Of a stretch of DNA of 7,099 bases, positions 1 through 7,072 are shown in pieces. This DNA comes from Azonexus sp. GTDB lineage: Bacteria; Pseudomonadota; Gammaproteobacteria; Burkholderiales; Rhodocyclaceae. A program made the translations under genes and the position numbers. The notes below the pieces were generated by a model. The model was not told the origin of the DNA, made no database searches, and worked only from the letters and a program-made list of their open reading frames with translations. The DNA lies in the NCBI GenBank assembly GCA_031285115.1, contig JAITWU010000031.1:1-7099 (forward strand), written 5' to 3'. Positions within the stretch are counted from its first letter, which is position 1. The number at the start of each line of letters is the position of its first letter.

Positions 1-1
1 A

Positions 2-205
2 AAAATCGAATCCCGCTATCAGTTAGCCGCCGAACGCGGCGCTTTGCGCGCAAGGCTCGATCCGCTGGCCATGGCCCGCGACACCTGGGCCTTCACCAGC
101 GGCCTTTTGCACCTCTTCCACGGCAGCCCGCGCGGCTCAGAACTCGAAGACCAGATTCCCGACATGATCGCGCAACACATGGCGCTACGCCGTAACCCGG
201 AATGA
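2..205 (+). CDS. TetR/AcrR-family transcriptional regulator, C-terminal fragment (cut by window edge)
   Basis: Reading from base 2 gives 67 open codons ending in TGA at 203-205; the start and the DNA-binding helix-turn-helix lie outside the window. What is visible is a helical ligand-binding/dimerisation end: an ERGALRARLDP stretch, then a DTWAFTSGLLHLF helix, then a short charged tail. In AcrR/TtgR-type TetR regulators the C-terminal domain typically has an 'RGQLRADLDP...YISGLIRNWL' pattern, which this matches in order and spacing. Such proteins usually repress a neighbouring multidrug efflux operon and release DNA on ligand binding, but the ligand and target cannot be told here. The gene converges on ispH with 48 bp between stop codons. 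The family call is by recognition only; another helical regulator is possible. Confidence 0.7.
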   Translation, partial: KIESRYQLAAERGALRARLDPLAMARDTWAFTSGLLHLFHGSPRGSELEDQIPDMIAQHMALRRNPE

Positions 206-226
206 GATCAAAACAAGGCGTCTGTC

Positions 227-248
227 CGCTGCTTCTGGTGCAGCAGCG
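227..248. terminator. Hairpin between convergent genes, possible weak bidirectional terminator
   Basis: A perfect 7-bp inverted repeat, CGCTGCT (227-233) and AGCAGCG (242-248), encloses an 8-nt loop in the 48-bp gap between the TetR-type stop and the ispH stop. Its position suits a shared terminator. No T-run follows directly on either strand; the nearest on the minus strand is TTGTTTTG about ten bases beyond the stem. Intrinsic termination is therefore only a possibility. Confidence 0.35.
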
Positions 249-253
249 ATCAT

Positions 254-1177
254 TCAGCCAGCCAGTTCTTTCGGCAACGGGAAAGCCACACCTTCAATGG
301 CGCCGTCGAGTTGGGTGACGGTTCCGCCGGTCAGGGCGATGAGACGCTCGGTCACTTGGTCGATGAGAATTTCCGGGGCGGATGCTCCGGCAGTGACGCC
401 GATGCGCTGTTTGCTAACGAGCCAGGCGGGGTTGATTTCGTCGGCGCCATCGACCAGATGGGCTGGCGCGCCGCGCCCCGCCGCAACTTCTTTCAAGCGC
501 CGTGAGTTGGAGCTGTTGGGGCTGCCGACGACGATGACTAAATCACATTGCCCGGCCAACGCCTTGACAGCGTCCTGACGGTTTTGCGTGGCGTAGCAGA
601 TGTCGTTTTTTTTCGGCCCCTGAATGGCGGGGAAACGTTTGCGCAGGGCAGTGATGACGCTGCCCGCGTCGTCGACCGAGAGCGTGGTCTGGGTGACGAA
701 AGACAGTTGCTCAGGGTCGCCGACGCGCAAATTGGCGACATCGGCGGCGGTTTCGACGAGATACATACCGCCGTCGCTCTGGCCCATCGTGCCTTCGACT
801 TCGGGGTGGCCTTTGTGGCCGATCATGATGATTTCGTGCTCCTGCCGCCGCATTTTGCTGACTTCGACATGCACTTTGGTGACGAGCGGGCAGGTGGCGT
901 CGAACACCTTGAGGCCGCGCCGTTCGGCTTCCTGACGCACGGCTTTGGAGACGCCGTGGGCGCTGAAAATGACGGTGCCGCCAGTCGGCGCATCGGCGAG
1001 TTCTTCGATGAACACAGCGCCTTTGGCGCGCAGGTCGTCGCAGACGAATTTGTTGTGCACGACTTCGTGGCGGACGTAGATCGGCGCGCCAAATTTTTCC
1101 AGCGCCCGCTCGACGATAGTAATGGCGCGTTCGACGCCAGCGCAGAAGCCACGGGGGTTGGCGAGGAGGATTTGCAT
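254..1177 (-). CDS. ispH: 4-hydroxy-3-methylbut-2-enyl diphosphate reductase (IspH/LytB)
   Basis: IspH reduces HMBPP to isopentenyl and dimethylallyl diphosphate, the last step of the MEP isoprenoid pathway, using an iron-sulfur cluster in the cytoplasm. The 307-residue product has the usual length (E. coli 316). Cluster ligands are visible as C12 ([11 protein letters not shown]), C96 (DATCPLV) and C194 ([11 protein letters not shown]). Substrate-pocket residues also fit: H41 (EVVH), H74 (SAHGV), H124 and E126 ([10 protein letters not shown]), the VTQTTLS motif around 161-167, and an SSNSRRL segment. The ATG directly follows the TAA of the upstream nuclease gene (TAAATG), with a short AGG about 8 nt before the ATG as the only Shine-Dalgarno candidate. 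It is the last gene of the run, and translation is probably coupled to the nuclease. Nothing looks damaged. Confidence 0.97.
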   Translation of the reverse strand: MQILLANPRGFCAGVERAITIVERALEKFGAPIYVRHEVVHNKFVCDDLRAKGAVFIEELADAPTGGTVIFSAHGVSKAVRQEAERRGLKVFDATCPLVTKVHVEVSKMRRQEHEIIMIGHKGHPEVEGTMGQSDGGMYLVETAADVANLRVGDPEQLSFVTQTTLSVDDAGSVITALRKRFPAIQGPKKNDICYATQNRQDAVKALAGQCDLVIVVGSPNSSNSRRLKEVAAGRGAPAHLVDGADEINPAWLVSKQRIGVTAGASAPEILIDQVTERLIALTGGTVTQLDGAIEGVAFPLPKELAG

Positions 1178-2218
1178 TTATTGCGCCTGTCGCCGCGCCA
1201 GTTGCTGCATGGCTTGTTCGCGCTCGCGTTCGAGTTCACGCTTCAATTCTTCTTCGCTCGGCAGGTAGGGCATATATTTGGCGGCGAACAGATGGCGTTG
1301 ATCGGCCAGCACGGAGTATTTGACCACGGCCTCGCTTTTCTCGCTGCACAGGACGAGACCGACGGTGGGATTATCGTCGGCGCTTTTCACCCGTTCGTCG
1401 TACAGGCGGACGTAGGTGTCCATCTGGCCGATGTCTTGATGGCTCAATTTGCCCAGTTTCAAATCGACGAGCAGGAAGCATTTGAGTTTGAAGTTATAGA
1501 AAACGAGGTCGATGTAGAAATCTTCATCGGCAAAACGGATGCGTTGCTGGCGTTCGACGAAGGCGAAACCTTTGCCGAGTTCGAGCAGAAAGTCTTGCAG
1601 GTTGGCGATGATGGCCTGTTCCAGCGTGCTTTCCTGCCAGCTCTTGTCTGGCAGGTTGAGGAAGTCGAGGATGTACGGGTCGCGCAGGAAATCCTTGGCG
1701 GTCTCCGTGAGCGGCGCGGTTTTTTCACGCGCTTCGGCTGCGACCTGTGATTTTTCTTTGCTGCTCAACAGGCGCTCGTAGTAGAGGACGCCAATCTGGC
1801 GCTCCAGTGCGCGGCTGCTCCAGTGCTGGCTGATCGCTTCCTGCGCGTACCATTCGCGGGCGGCGGGGTTTTCTACTCGCAGCAGGGCGCGGTAGTGCGT
1901 CCAGGTCAATTCGGAACGCACTGCGTTCCGAATCGGGAAGCACTGGAAAAATGAACGCATGTGGCGCAGGTTGCGTTCATCAAAGCCCTTGCCCAACAAT
2001 TCAGTCAGCCGCGCCGACAATTCCGCCAGTTGCCGTTGACCGTAGGCAGCGCGGGCATTGCCTTGTTGTTCGTGCTCGACGATCAAGCGGCCAATTTCCC
2101 AGTAGCTCACAACCATCGCGCTGTTGACGCTCCGGCGCGCATGGCTGCGGGCCTGGTCGATGATTTGCGCGATCTCGCTGATCAGCGGGGTCAGTTCATC
2201 GGTTTTTTTCAGGTTCAT
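1178..2218 (-). CDS. DUF1016/YhcG-family PDDEXK nuclease
   Basis: The 346-residue protein has the two-part build of the DUF1016 (YhcG) family. An N-terminal helical domain (about 10-150) carries YWEIGRLIVEHEQQG, KGFDERNLRHMRSF and ELTWTHYRALLRVENPAARE. A C-terminal PDDEXK-type nuclease domain (about 175-315) follows. Putative catalytic residues are a Glu near 198-200 (STLEQAI), D237 in DFYIDLVFY and D252-x-K254 in VDLKLGK, followed by the family's GQMDTYV motif. The tail (321-346) is Glu/Arg-rich and probably coiled-coil. Family members are predicted DNA nucleases, often found in variable or defence-related regions; the substrate here is unknown. The start is 9 bp after the fkpB stop and the stop abuts the ispH ATG, so it sits inside a housekeeping operon with no own promoter seen. 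Bases 1441-1560 are about 46% GC by hand count (55 of 120), well below an ileS sample. No clear Shine-Dalgarno precedes the ATG. Confidence 0.9.
   Translation of the reverse strand: MNLKKTDELTPLISEIAQIIDQARSHARRSVNSAMVVSYWEIGRLIVEHEQQGNARAAYGQRQLAELSARLTELLGKGFDERNLRHMRSFFQCFPIRNAVRSELTWTHYRALLRVENPAAREWYAQEAISQHWSSRALERQIGVLYYERLLSSKEKSQVAAEAREKTAPLTETAKDFLRDPYILDFLNLPDKSWQESTLEQAIIANLQDFLLELGKGFAFVERQQRIRFADEDFYIDLVFYNFKLKCFLLVDLKLGKLSHQDIGQMDTYVRLYDERVKSADDNPTVGLVLCSEKSEAVVKYSVLADQRHLFAAKYMPYLPSEEELKRELEREREQAMQQLARRQAQ
1909..1933. repeat. Perfect 25-bp palindrome within the nuclease gene
   Basis: The arms ATTCGGAACGCA (1909-1920) and TGCGTTCCGAAT (1922-1933) are exact reverse complements around a single C. 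The site lies in codons for IRNAVRSE of the nuclease. The family tends to have a similar amino-acid motif here, so part of the symmetry may come from coding constraint. Its role is unknown. Confidence 0.75.
1951..1980. repeat. Second inverted repeat within the nuclease gene, sharing the GAACGCA core
   Basis: The arms ATGAACGCA (1951-1959) and TGCGTTCAT (1972-1980) are exact reverse complements around a 12-nt spacer. The inner heptamer GAACGCA/TGCGTTC is the same as in the palindrome at 1909-1933, giving four alternating copies in 72 bp. The DNA encodes part of the conserved ERNLRHMRSF motif, so chance plus coding constraint remains possible. Confidence 0.65.
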
Positions 2219-2227
2219 GGCCGGGTT

Positions 2228-2656
2228 TTACAGGATGCCGATGATTTCGACTTCAAAGCGGATCGCTTTGCCCGCCAGCGGGTGATTGAAGTCAAAGAGG
2301 GCGTGGCTGGCGTCGAGTTGGCGCAGAAAACCGGCGAAAGCGCCGCCGTGCGGGGCGGTGAATTCGACGACCGAGTTCTCTTTGAGCGGCATGTCGGCGG
2401 GCAGGCTGGCGCGGGCGAGGCGTTCGACGAGGCGCGGATTGTGCTGGCCGAAGGCTGCCGCCGGTTCAAGTTCAAAGACGAAACGCTCGCCAGCGGGCAG
2501 GCCGATGAGGACGGCTTCGAGCGTATCGGCCAGTTGGCCGCCGCCCATTTGCAGGGTGGCCGGACTCATGTCGAAGGTTGAAAGAAATTCCTCACCATCC
2601 TGCGTCGTGATGCGGTAATGCAGGGTCAGGTAACTGTCGGCGCGGACGGTGGTCAT
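2228..2656 (-). CDS. fkpB: FKBP-type peptidyl-prolyl cis-trans isomerase, SlpA/FkpB type
   Basis: This small cytoplasmic prolyl isomerase of the SlyD/SlpA group probably acts as a folding helper. The 142-residue product is close to E. coli FkpB (149). An FKBP half comes first: YLTLHYRITTQDGEEFLSTF near 9-28, LIGLPAGERFVFELEPAAAFG near 50-70. An inserted IF-type chaperone segment follows (about 71-120). The family signature DFNHPLAGK lies at 122-130, followed by the closing strand AIRFEVEIIGIL. There is no signal peptide and no His-rich SlyD metal tail, which favours SlpA over SlyD. The ATG overlaps the lspA TGA by 4 bp (ATGA) and no strong Shine-Dalgarno is visible, so initiation is likely coupled to lspA. 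fkpB follows lspA in the same order in E. coli, but its usual next neighbour ispH is displaced here by the nuclease gene. Confidence 0.93.
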   Translation of the reverse strand: MTTVRADSYLTLHYRITTQDGEEFLSTFDMSPATLQMGGGQLADTLEAVLIGLPAGERFVFELEPAAAFGQHNPRLVERLARASLPADMPLKENSVVEFTAPHGGAFAGFLRQLDASHALFDFNHPLAGKAIRFEVEIIGIL

Positions 2657-3138
2657 GATTCGGGATGGCTTCGCAGTTGGTCGATGACGAGGAGAACAGC
2701 GCCAACGGTGATGGCGGAATCGGCAATATTAAACGCTGGCCAGTAGAAACCGGCGACGTGCCATTGAATGAAATCGACCACTGCGCCAAAGCGAATGCGG
2801 TCGATGACGTTGCCGAGCGCCCCGCCCATGATCAGCGTCAAGGCCAGCGCGGCCAGGCGGCGCTGCGGCTGGCGGTAGAGCATGACGGCGATCCAGGCCG
2901 AGACGGCGAGCGACAGGATGGTGAAAAACCAGCGTTGCCAGCCCGGCTGATCGGCGAGAAAGCTGAACGCCGCGCCGGGGTTGAAGGCAAGCACCCAGTT
3001 CCAGAATGGGGCGACGACGATGCTCTCGCCGTAGGCAATGTGGTCGAGCACGATCCACTTGCTGAGTTGATCGAGAAAAACGATCAGCGCGGCGAGGGCG
3101 TAGCAGCGGGCGGGGTTGGATGGTCGCAACTCAGGCAC
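2653..3138 (-). CDS. lspA: Lipoprotein signal peptidase (signal peptidase II)
   Basis: LspA is an inner-membrane aspartyl protease that cleaves the signal peptide of diacylated prolipoproteins. The 161-residue protein has four hydrophobic segments, roughly 12-32, 69-87, 94-110 and 132-154. The family motifs appear in order: [10 protein letters not shown] near 52-61, [20 protein letters not shown] at 105-124, and [17 protein letters not shown] at 135-151. The catalytic aspartates are expected to be D122 (VVDF) and D140 (NIAD). The start chosen is GTG (3136-3138), overlapping the end of ileS by 8 bp. No ATG lies between it and the first membrane segment, and the length fits the family. Translation is probably coupled to ileS upstream and fkpB downstream. 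Confidence 0.95.
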   Translation of the reverse strand: MPELRPSNPARCYALAALIVFLDQLSKWIVLDHIAYGESIVVAPFWNWVLAFNPGAAFSFLADQPGWQRWFFTILSLAVSAWIAVMLYRQPQRRLAALALTLIMGGALGNVIDRIRFGAVVDFIQWHVAGFYWPAFNIADSAITVGAVLLVIDQLRSHPES

Positions 3139-5959
3139 AGCCGCGAATCTCGCCCGCGCCGTAGAGGTTGCTCACGCAACGGCTGCATAGCGCCGGATGT
3201 TCCGCCGCAGCGCCGACATCCGGGCGGACGTGCCAGCAGCGTTCGCATTTGGCGTGGTCGAGCGGGGTGGCGATGACTTGTTCGTTTTCATCATTAACCA
3301 CCGTCGTCGCCGAGCAGATGAAAACGAATTTGAGATCATCGCCCAAGGTCGTGAGGGCTGCGTATTTGTCGCCGGCGCAGCGGATTTCGACGGCGGCCTG
3401 GAGCGACGAGCCGATGCGGCCCGCTTCGCGCTGGGCTTCGAGGGCCTTGGTGACATCGTTCCGCACGGCGCGGGTGAGCGCCCACTTCGCGAGCAATGCG
3501 TGCTCGTCATCCTGCGTTGGCAAGGTATGCCAGAGGTGCAGCATGACCGAGTCGTCAGCCCGGCGATTCAAGACGGCCCAGGCTTCTTCGGCGGTGAAGG
3601 CGGCAATCGGCGCGAGCAGGCGGACGAAGGACTGGGTGATGTGCCACAGCGCCGATTGCGCCGAGCGGCGGGCGATGGATTTTTCCGCCGTGGTGTACAG
3701 GCGGTCTTTCAAAATGTCGAGGTAGAAGCCGCCCAGGTCTTCCGAGCAGAAGGTTTGCAGGGCGTGGACGACGCGGTGAAATTCGTAGGCGTCGTAGTCG
3801 GCGCAGCAGGCGTTTTGCAACTCTCGGGTGAGGGCCAGCGCGTAGCGGTCGATTTCCAGCCATTCATCGACCGGCAGCATGTCGGCGGCAGGGTCGAAGT
3901 CGGAGACATTGGCAAGCAGAAAACGCAGGGTGTTGCGGATGCGGCGGTAGCTTTCGACCACGCGCTTCAGGATTTCTTCGGAAATGGAGAGTTCGCCGGA
4001 GTAGTCGGTCGCCGCCGTCCACAGGCGCAGGATGTCGGCGCCCATTTTGTCGGAAACCTGCTGCGGGGCGATGACATTGCCTTTCGACTTGGACATTTTG
4101 TGGCCCTTGCCGTCGACGACGAAACCATGCGTCAGCAAGGCTTTGTACGGCGCCCGGCCATCAATCGCCGCGCCGGTCAGGAGCGAGGAATGGAACCAGC
4201 CGCGATGCTGGTCGGAGCCTTCGAGATACAAATCGGCGGGCCAGGTGAGTTGGTCGCGGTGCGAGCCGCGCATGACGCTCAGGTGGGTGGCGCCGGAATC
4301 GAACCAGACATCGAGAATATCGGTCGTCTTGACGTAATCGGCGGCTTCCGCGCCGAGCAACTCGGCGGCTTCCAGTTGCGTCCACGCTTCGATACCGCCT
4401 TCTTCGACGCGGCGGGCGACGGCTTCGATCAATTCGAGCGTGCGCGGGTGCAACTCGCCCGTCGCCTTGTGGGTGAAAAAGGGCAGCGGCACGCCCCAGT
4501 TGCGCTGGCGCGAGATGCACCAGTCGGGGCGGTTAGCGATCATGGCGTGCAGGCGGTTTTTGCCCCAGGCGGGGTAAAAGGCGGTGTCTTCGACGCCCTG
4601 CAAGGCCGCTTGACGCAAGGTGGGGCCGAGCGGCGCGGTGGCCGAATGGGCGTTCAGCGCGCCCTGGCTATCGACATCTGGCGCGTCCATACGGACGAAC
4701 CACTGGCTGGTGGCGCGATAAATGAGCGGCGTGCGGTGCCGCCAGCAGTGCATATAGCTGTGTTCGATGGTGGCCTGCTTTAACAACGCGCCGACTTCGG
4801 CCAGTTTTTCGACCACGGCGGGGTTGGCCTTCCAGACATTCATGCCGCCGAAAAAGGGCAGGTCGGCGGCAAATGTCCCGTCGCCCTGCACCGGCGTCAA
4901 AATATCCTCGTTGTGCATCCCGTACCGCTTGCACGACTGAAAATCCTCCAGACCATAGGCGGGCGCGGAATGAACGACGCCGGTGCCAGCCTCCAGCGTC
5001 ACATAATCGCCGAGAAAAACCGGCGACAGGCGATCATAAAAAGGATGGCGAAAGGCGATGCGCTCCAGCGCCGCGCCCCGGCAACTGGCGAGCGTCGTCC
5101 CGGTGAGGCCGTAGCGGGCGAGGCAGCTTTCCTGCAAATCCGCCGCCAGCACGAGGCAGCCTTTTTCCGTCTGGATCAGGTTGTAGATGAATTCCGGGTG
5201 AACGTTGAGCGCCTGATTGCCGGGAATGGTCCACGGCGTCGTGGTCCAGATGACGGCATAAGTCTCGCCTGCGGGCAAGGCGGCAAGGCCAAAGGCGGCG
5301 GCCAATTTATCGCGCTCGGCAATGGCGAAGGCAACGTCGATGGCCGGAGATTTTTTGTCCTGATATTCGACTTCCGCTTCGGCCAGCGCCGAGCCGCAAT
5401 CGAAACACCAATTGACCGGCTTCAAGCCGCGATAAACGAAACCGCGCTGCAACATCGTCGCCAGCGCCCGGATTTCGTCGGCCTCGGTCTTGAAATTCAT
5501 TGTCAGATACGGGTTATCCCATTCGCCCAACACGCCCAGGCGGATGAAATCCTTTTTCTGGCGCGCGATCTGCTCCGTGGCAAAAGCGCGGGCCAGACGC
5601 TGCACCTCGGCGCGCGGAATATTCTTGCCATGCGTTTTTTCAATCTGGATTTCAATCGGCATCCCGTGGCAATCCCAACCCGGCACATAAGGCGCATCAA
5701 ACCCGGCCAGCGTTTTGGCGCGAACGATGATGTCCTTGAGGATTTTATTGACCGCATGACCAATGTGAATATCGCCATTGGCATACGGCGGGCCATCGTG
5801 CAGCACAAATTTCGGGCGGCCCGCGCTGATCGCGCGGATGCGCCGGTAGAGTTGCTTCTCCTGCCACTCGCCCACCCACTGCGGCTCGCGCCGGGGCAAA
5901 TCGCCGCGCATCGGGAAAGGCGTATCGGGAAGATTGAGGGTGTCTTTGTAATCAGCCAT
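3131..5959 (-). CDS. ileS: Isoleucyl-tRNA synthetase, bacterial type with C-terminal zinc finger
   Basis: This cytoplasmic class I synthetase charges tRNA-Ile with isoleucine and edits mischarged valine. At 942 residues it is very close to E. coli IleS (938). The HIGH motif is at 65-68 ([11 protein letters not shown]) and KMSKS at 621-625 ([10 protein letters not shown]). The editing (CP1) domain shows TTTPW at 239-243 and GTGVVHSAP from 325, with D339 as the likely conserved editing aspartate. DVWFDSG and GSDQHRGWF follow, then the anticodon-binding helical domain. The C-terminal zinc site is complete: C905, C908, C925, C928 (CERCW...CSRC). This zinc-finger form is the classical bacterial type, usually sensitive to mupirocin. 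The ATG is 9 bp past the ribF stop with a GAGAA element just before it as ribosome binding site. The [21 protein letters not shown] start resembles betaproteobacterial IleS. Confidence 0.98.
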   Translation of the reverse strand: MADYKDTLNLPDTPFPMRGDLPRREPQWVGEWQEKQLYRRIRAISAGRPKFVLHDGPPYANGDIHIGHAVNKILKDIIVRAKTLAGFDAPYVPGWDCHGMPIEIQIEKTHGKNIPRAEVQRLARAFATEQIARQKKDFIRLGVLGEWDNPYLTMNFKTEADEIRALATMLQRGFVYRGLKPVNWCFDCGSALAEAEVEYQDKKSPAIDVAFAIAERDKLAAAFGLAALPAGETYAVIWTTTPWTIPGNQALNVHPEFIYNLIQTEKGCLVLAADLQESCLARYGLTGTTLASCRGAALERIAFRHPFYDRLSPVFLGDYVTLEAGTGVVHSAPAYGLEDFQSCKRYGMHNEDILTPVQGDGTFAADLPFFGGMNVWKANPAVVEKLAEVGALLKQATIEHSYMHCWRHRTPLIYRATSQWFVRMDAPDVDSQGALNAHSATAPLGPTLRQAALQGVEDTAFYPAWGKNRLHAMIANRPDWCISRQRNWGVPLPFFTHKATGELHPRTLELIEAVARRVEEGGIEAWTQLEAAELLGAEAADYVKTTDILDVWFDSGATHLSVMRGSHRDQLTWPADLYLEGSDQHRGWFHSSLLTGAAIDGRAPYKALLTHGFVVDGKGHKMSKSKGNVIAPQQVSDKMGADILRLWTAATDYSGELSISEEILKRVVESYRRIRNTLRFLLANVSDFDPAADMLPVDEWLEIDRYALALTRELQNACCADYDAYEFHRVVHALQTFCSEDLGGFYLDILKDRLYTTAEKSIARRSAQSALWHITQSFVRLLAPIAAFTAEEAWAVLNRRADDSVMLHLWHTLPTQDDEHALLAKWALTRAVRNDVTKALEAQREAGRIGSSLQAAVEIRCAGDKYAALTTLGDDLKFVFICSATTVVNDENEQVIATPLDHAKCERCWHVRPDVGAAAEHPALCSRCVSNLYGAGEIRGCA

Positions 5960-5968
5960 CGTTGGTTC

Positions 5969-6889
5969 TCACAACTTCAAATAAGCGCGCGCCGCCGCCG
6001 CATCAGCGGCAATCTGCGCTTTCAGCGCGTCGAGCGAAGCAAAACGCTGCTCGTCGCGCAATTTTTTAAGAAAACGCACGGCGATATGCGCGCCGTAAAT
6101 ATCGCGGGCAAAATCGAACAAATGCACTTCCAGCAAAGGCCGCGTACCCCCGACAGTAGGCCGGACGCCAAGATTGGCGACGCCGGGCAAAGGCTGCGGG
6201 CCAAGGCCGCCAACCTCAACGGCAAAAACGCCGGTCATCGGTAGCGGATTGTGCTTGATGCGAATATTGGCCGTGGCAAAACCAAGCTGCCGGGCCAGTT
6301 TGTCGCCATGCGTCACCTGCCCGTCCATGCCATAAGGGCGGCCCAGAAGACTGGCGGCGCGATCCATCTCCCCCGCCGCCAGCGCCCGGCGCACGGCGGA
6401 ACTGGAAACGCGCTCATCACCCATCACCACGGTCGGCATGGCAGTGACGGCAAACCCAAGCCGCTCGCCCGCCGCCTGCAACAGCGCAAAATCCCCCTGC
6501 CGCCCCTGACCAAAGCGAAAATCATCGCCAATGATGAGCTGCCGCGTCCGCAAACTGCGGCACAGCACCTCGTCGATGAACTGCCCGGCAGTCAGCGCCG
6601 CGAAACGGGCGTTGAAAGGGCAAATCATCGTCTGCGCCACGCCCGCCTCGCCCAGCAACTCCAGCTTTTCGCGCAAAGTCGTAAGCCGCGCCGGAGCCGA
6701 ATGCCGGGCAAAAAATTCACGCGGATGCGGCTCAAAAGTCAGCACCGTCGGCGCCAACCCCGAAACCCGCGCCGTTTCGGTCAACTGCCCCAACAACGCC
6801 GCATGACCGCGATGCACGCCATCGAAATTACCGATAGCGAGCACGACGGGGGCTGGAACGGAAGAGGAATGGCCGCGATAAACGCGCAT
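5969..6889 (-). CDS. ribF: Bifunctional riboflavin kinase / FMN adenylyltransferase (FAD synthetase)
   Basis: RibF phosphorylates riboflavin to FMN and adenylates FMN to FAD in the cytoplasm. The N-terminal nucleotidyltransferase domain has AIGNFDGVHRGH (18-29), TFEPHPREFF (51-60), GDDFRFGQGRQGDF (121-134) and RVSSSAVRRAL (160-170, family ISSTxIR). The C-terminal kinase domain (about 183-306) has GRPYGMDGQVTHG, LGFATAN at 202-208, PGVANLGVRPTVGG and LLEVHLFDF with the presumed catalytic E254. The family usually reads PTAN; here the Pro is Ala (A205), while T206 and N208 remain. I chose the ATG at 6887-6889, giving 306 residues starting MRVYRG, because relatives start at this point. A longer reading to TTG at 6937 adds 16 residues of no family character. 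No Shine-Dalgarno is visible before the ATG. It is the first gene of the operon. Confidence 0.95.
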   Translation of the reverse strand: MRVYRGHSSSVPAPVVLAIGNFDGVHRGHAALLGQLTETARVSGLAPTVLTFEPHPREFFARHSAPARLTTLREKLELLGEAGVAQTMICPFNARFAALTAGQFIDEVLCRSLRTRQLIIGDDFRFGQGRQGDFALLQAAGERLGFAVTAMPTVVMGDERVSSSAVRRALAAGEMDRAASLLGRPYGMDGQVTHGDKLARQLGFATANIRIKHNPLPMTGVFAVEVGGLGPQPLPGVANLGVRPTVGGTRPLLEVHLFDFARDIYGAHIAVRFLKKLRDEQRFASLDALKAQIAADAAAARAYLKL

Positions 6890-6917
6890 GGGCAGGGAGG
6901 GGCGGAAAAAACCCTGA

Positions 6918-6923
6918 ATTATA
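6918..6923 (-). promoter_or_regulatory. Putative -10 box (TATAAT) ahead of ribF
   Basis: The minus strand reads TATAAT exactly, about 28 bases before the ribF ATG. A start of transcription near 6911 would give a leader of roughly 22 nt. No good TTGACA-like -35 element is seen at 16-18 bp spacing (the region reads GTATGA), and there is no extended -10 TGn. A sigma-70 promoter for the operon is plausible from position but not established. Confidence 0.4.
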
Positions 6924-7033
6924 GCGGCTCCCCCCAATCCTCATACTTTGTCGGCTTCATCTTGCAGGGCAATCGCATGAATGCTTTTGGCATTTTCTCA
7001 ATGACAACAATCGTTTCCGGCTGCCGCCAAAAG

Positions 7034-7072
7034 CCCCTCTCCCCTCGCGGGAGAGGGGTTGGGGAGAGGGGG
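7034..7072. repeat. REP-like G/C-rich palindrome with adjoining partial copy
   Basis: The arms CCCCTCTCCC (7034-7043) and GGGAGAGGGG (7049-7058) form a perfect 10-bp stem around CTCGC. After TT, a further GGGGAGAGGGGG (7061-7072) repeats the right arm. From general knowledge, this 'cccctctcccc...gcgggagaggggttggggagagggg' type of element is widespread between genes in proteobacterial genomes. It could form a stable hairpin and act as an attenuator, a mRNA-stabilising element or a terminator for whatever lies to the right. No T-run follows on either strand. Confidence 0.7.

Noticed and set aside
548..1750. A 400-codon plus-strand ORF opposite ispH and the nuclease gene
   Set aside because: It is antisense to two recognisable genes, crosses their junction, and its translation shows no family motif. 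Long antisense frames are expected from GC-biased codon use.
1178..2218. Nuclease plus neighbours as a complete restriction-modification, toxin-antitoxin or other multi-gene defence system
   Set aside because: No methyltransferase, specificity subunit, antitoxin or effector partner is present; all neighbours are housekeeping genes.
1961..2581. A 206-codon plus-strand ORF opposite the nuclease and fkpB
   Set aside because: It is antisense to the conserved nuclease N-terminus and to most of fkpB, with no motif of its own.
3197..4783. A 528-codon plus-strand ORF opposite ileS
   Set aside because: It lies wholly within ileS, whose motifs (KMSKS, zinc cysteines) are intact in the other strand. 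The composition is that of a shadow frame.
4913..6244. A 443-codon plus-strand ORF opposite ileS and ribF
   Set aside because: It spans the ileS/ribF junction antisense to both and has no recognisable domain.
6890..6937. Extension of RibF to a TTG start at 6935-6937
   Set aside because: The extra 16 residues have no family counterpart and would overlap the TATAAT box; the ATG at 6887-6889 gives the usual MRVYRG start.
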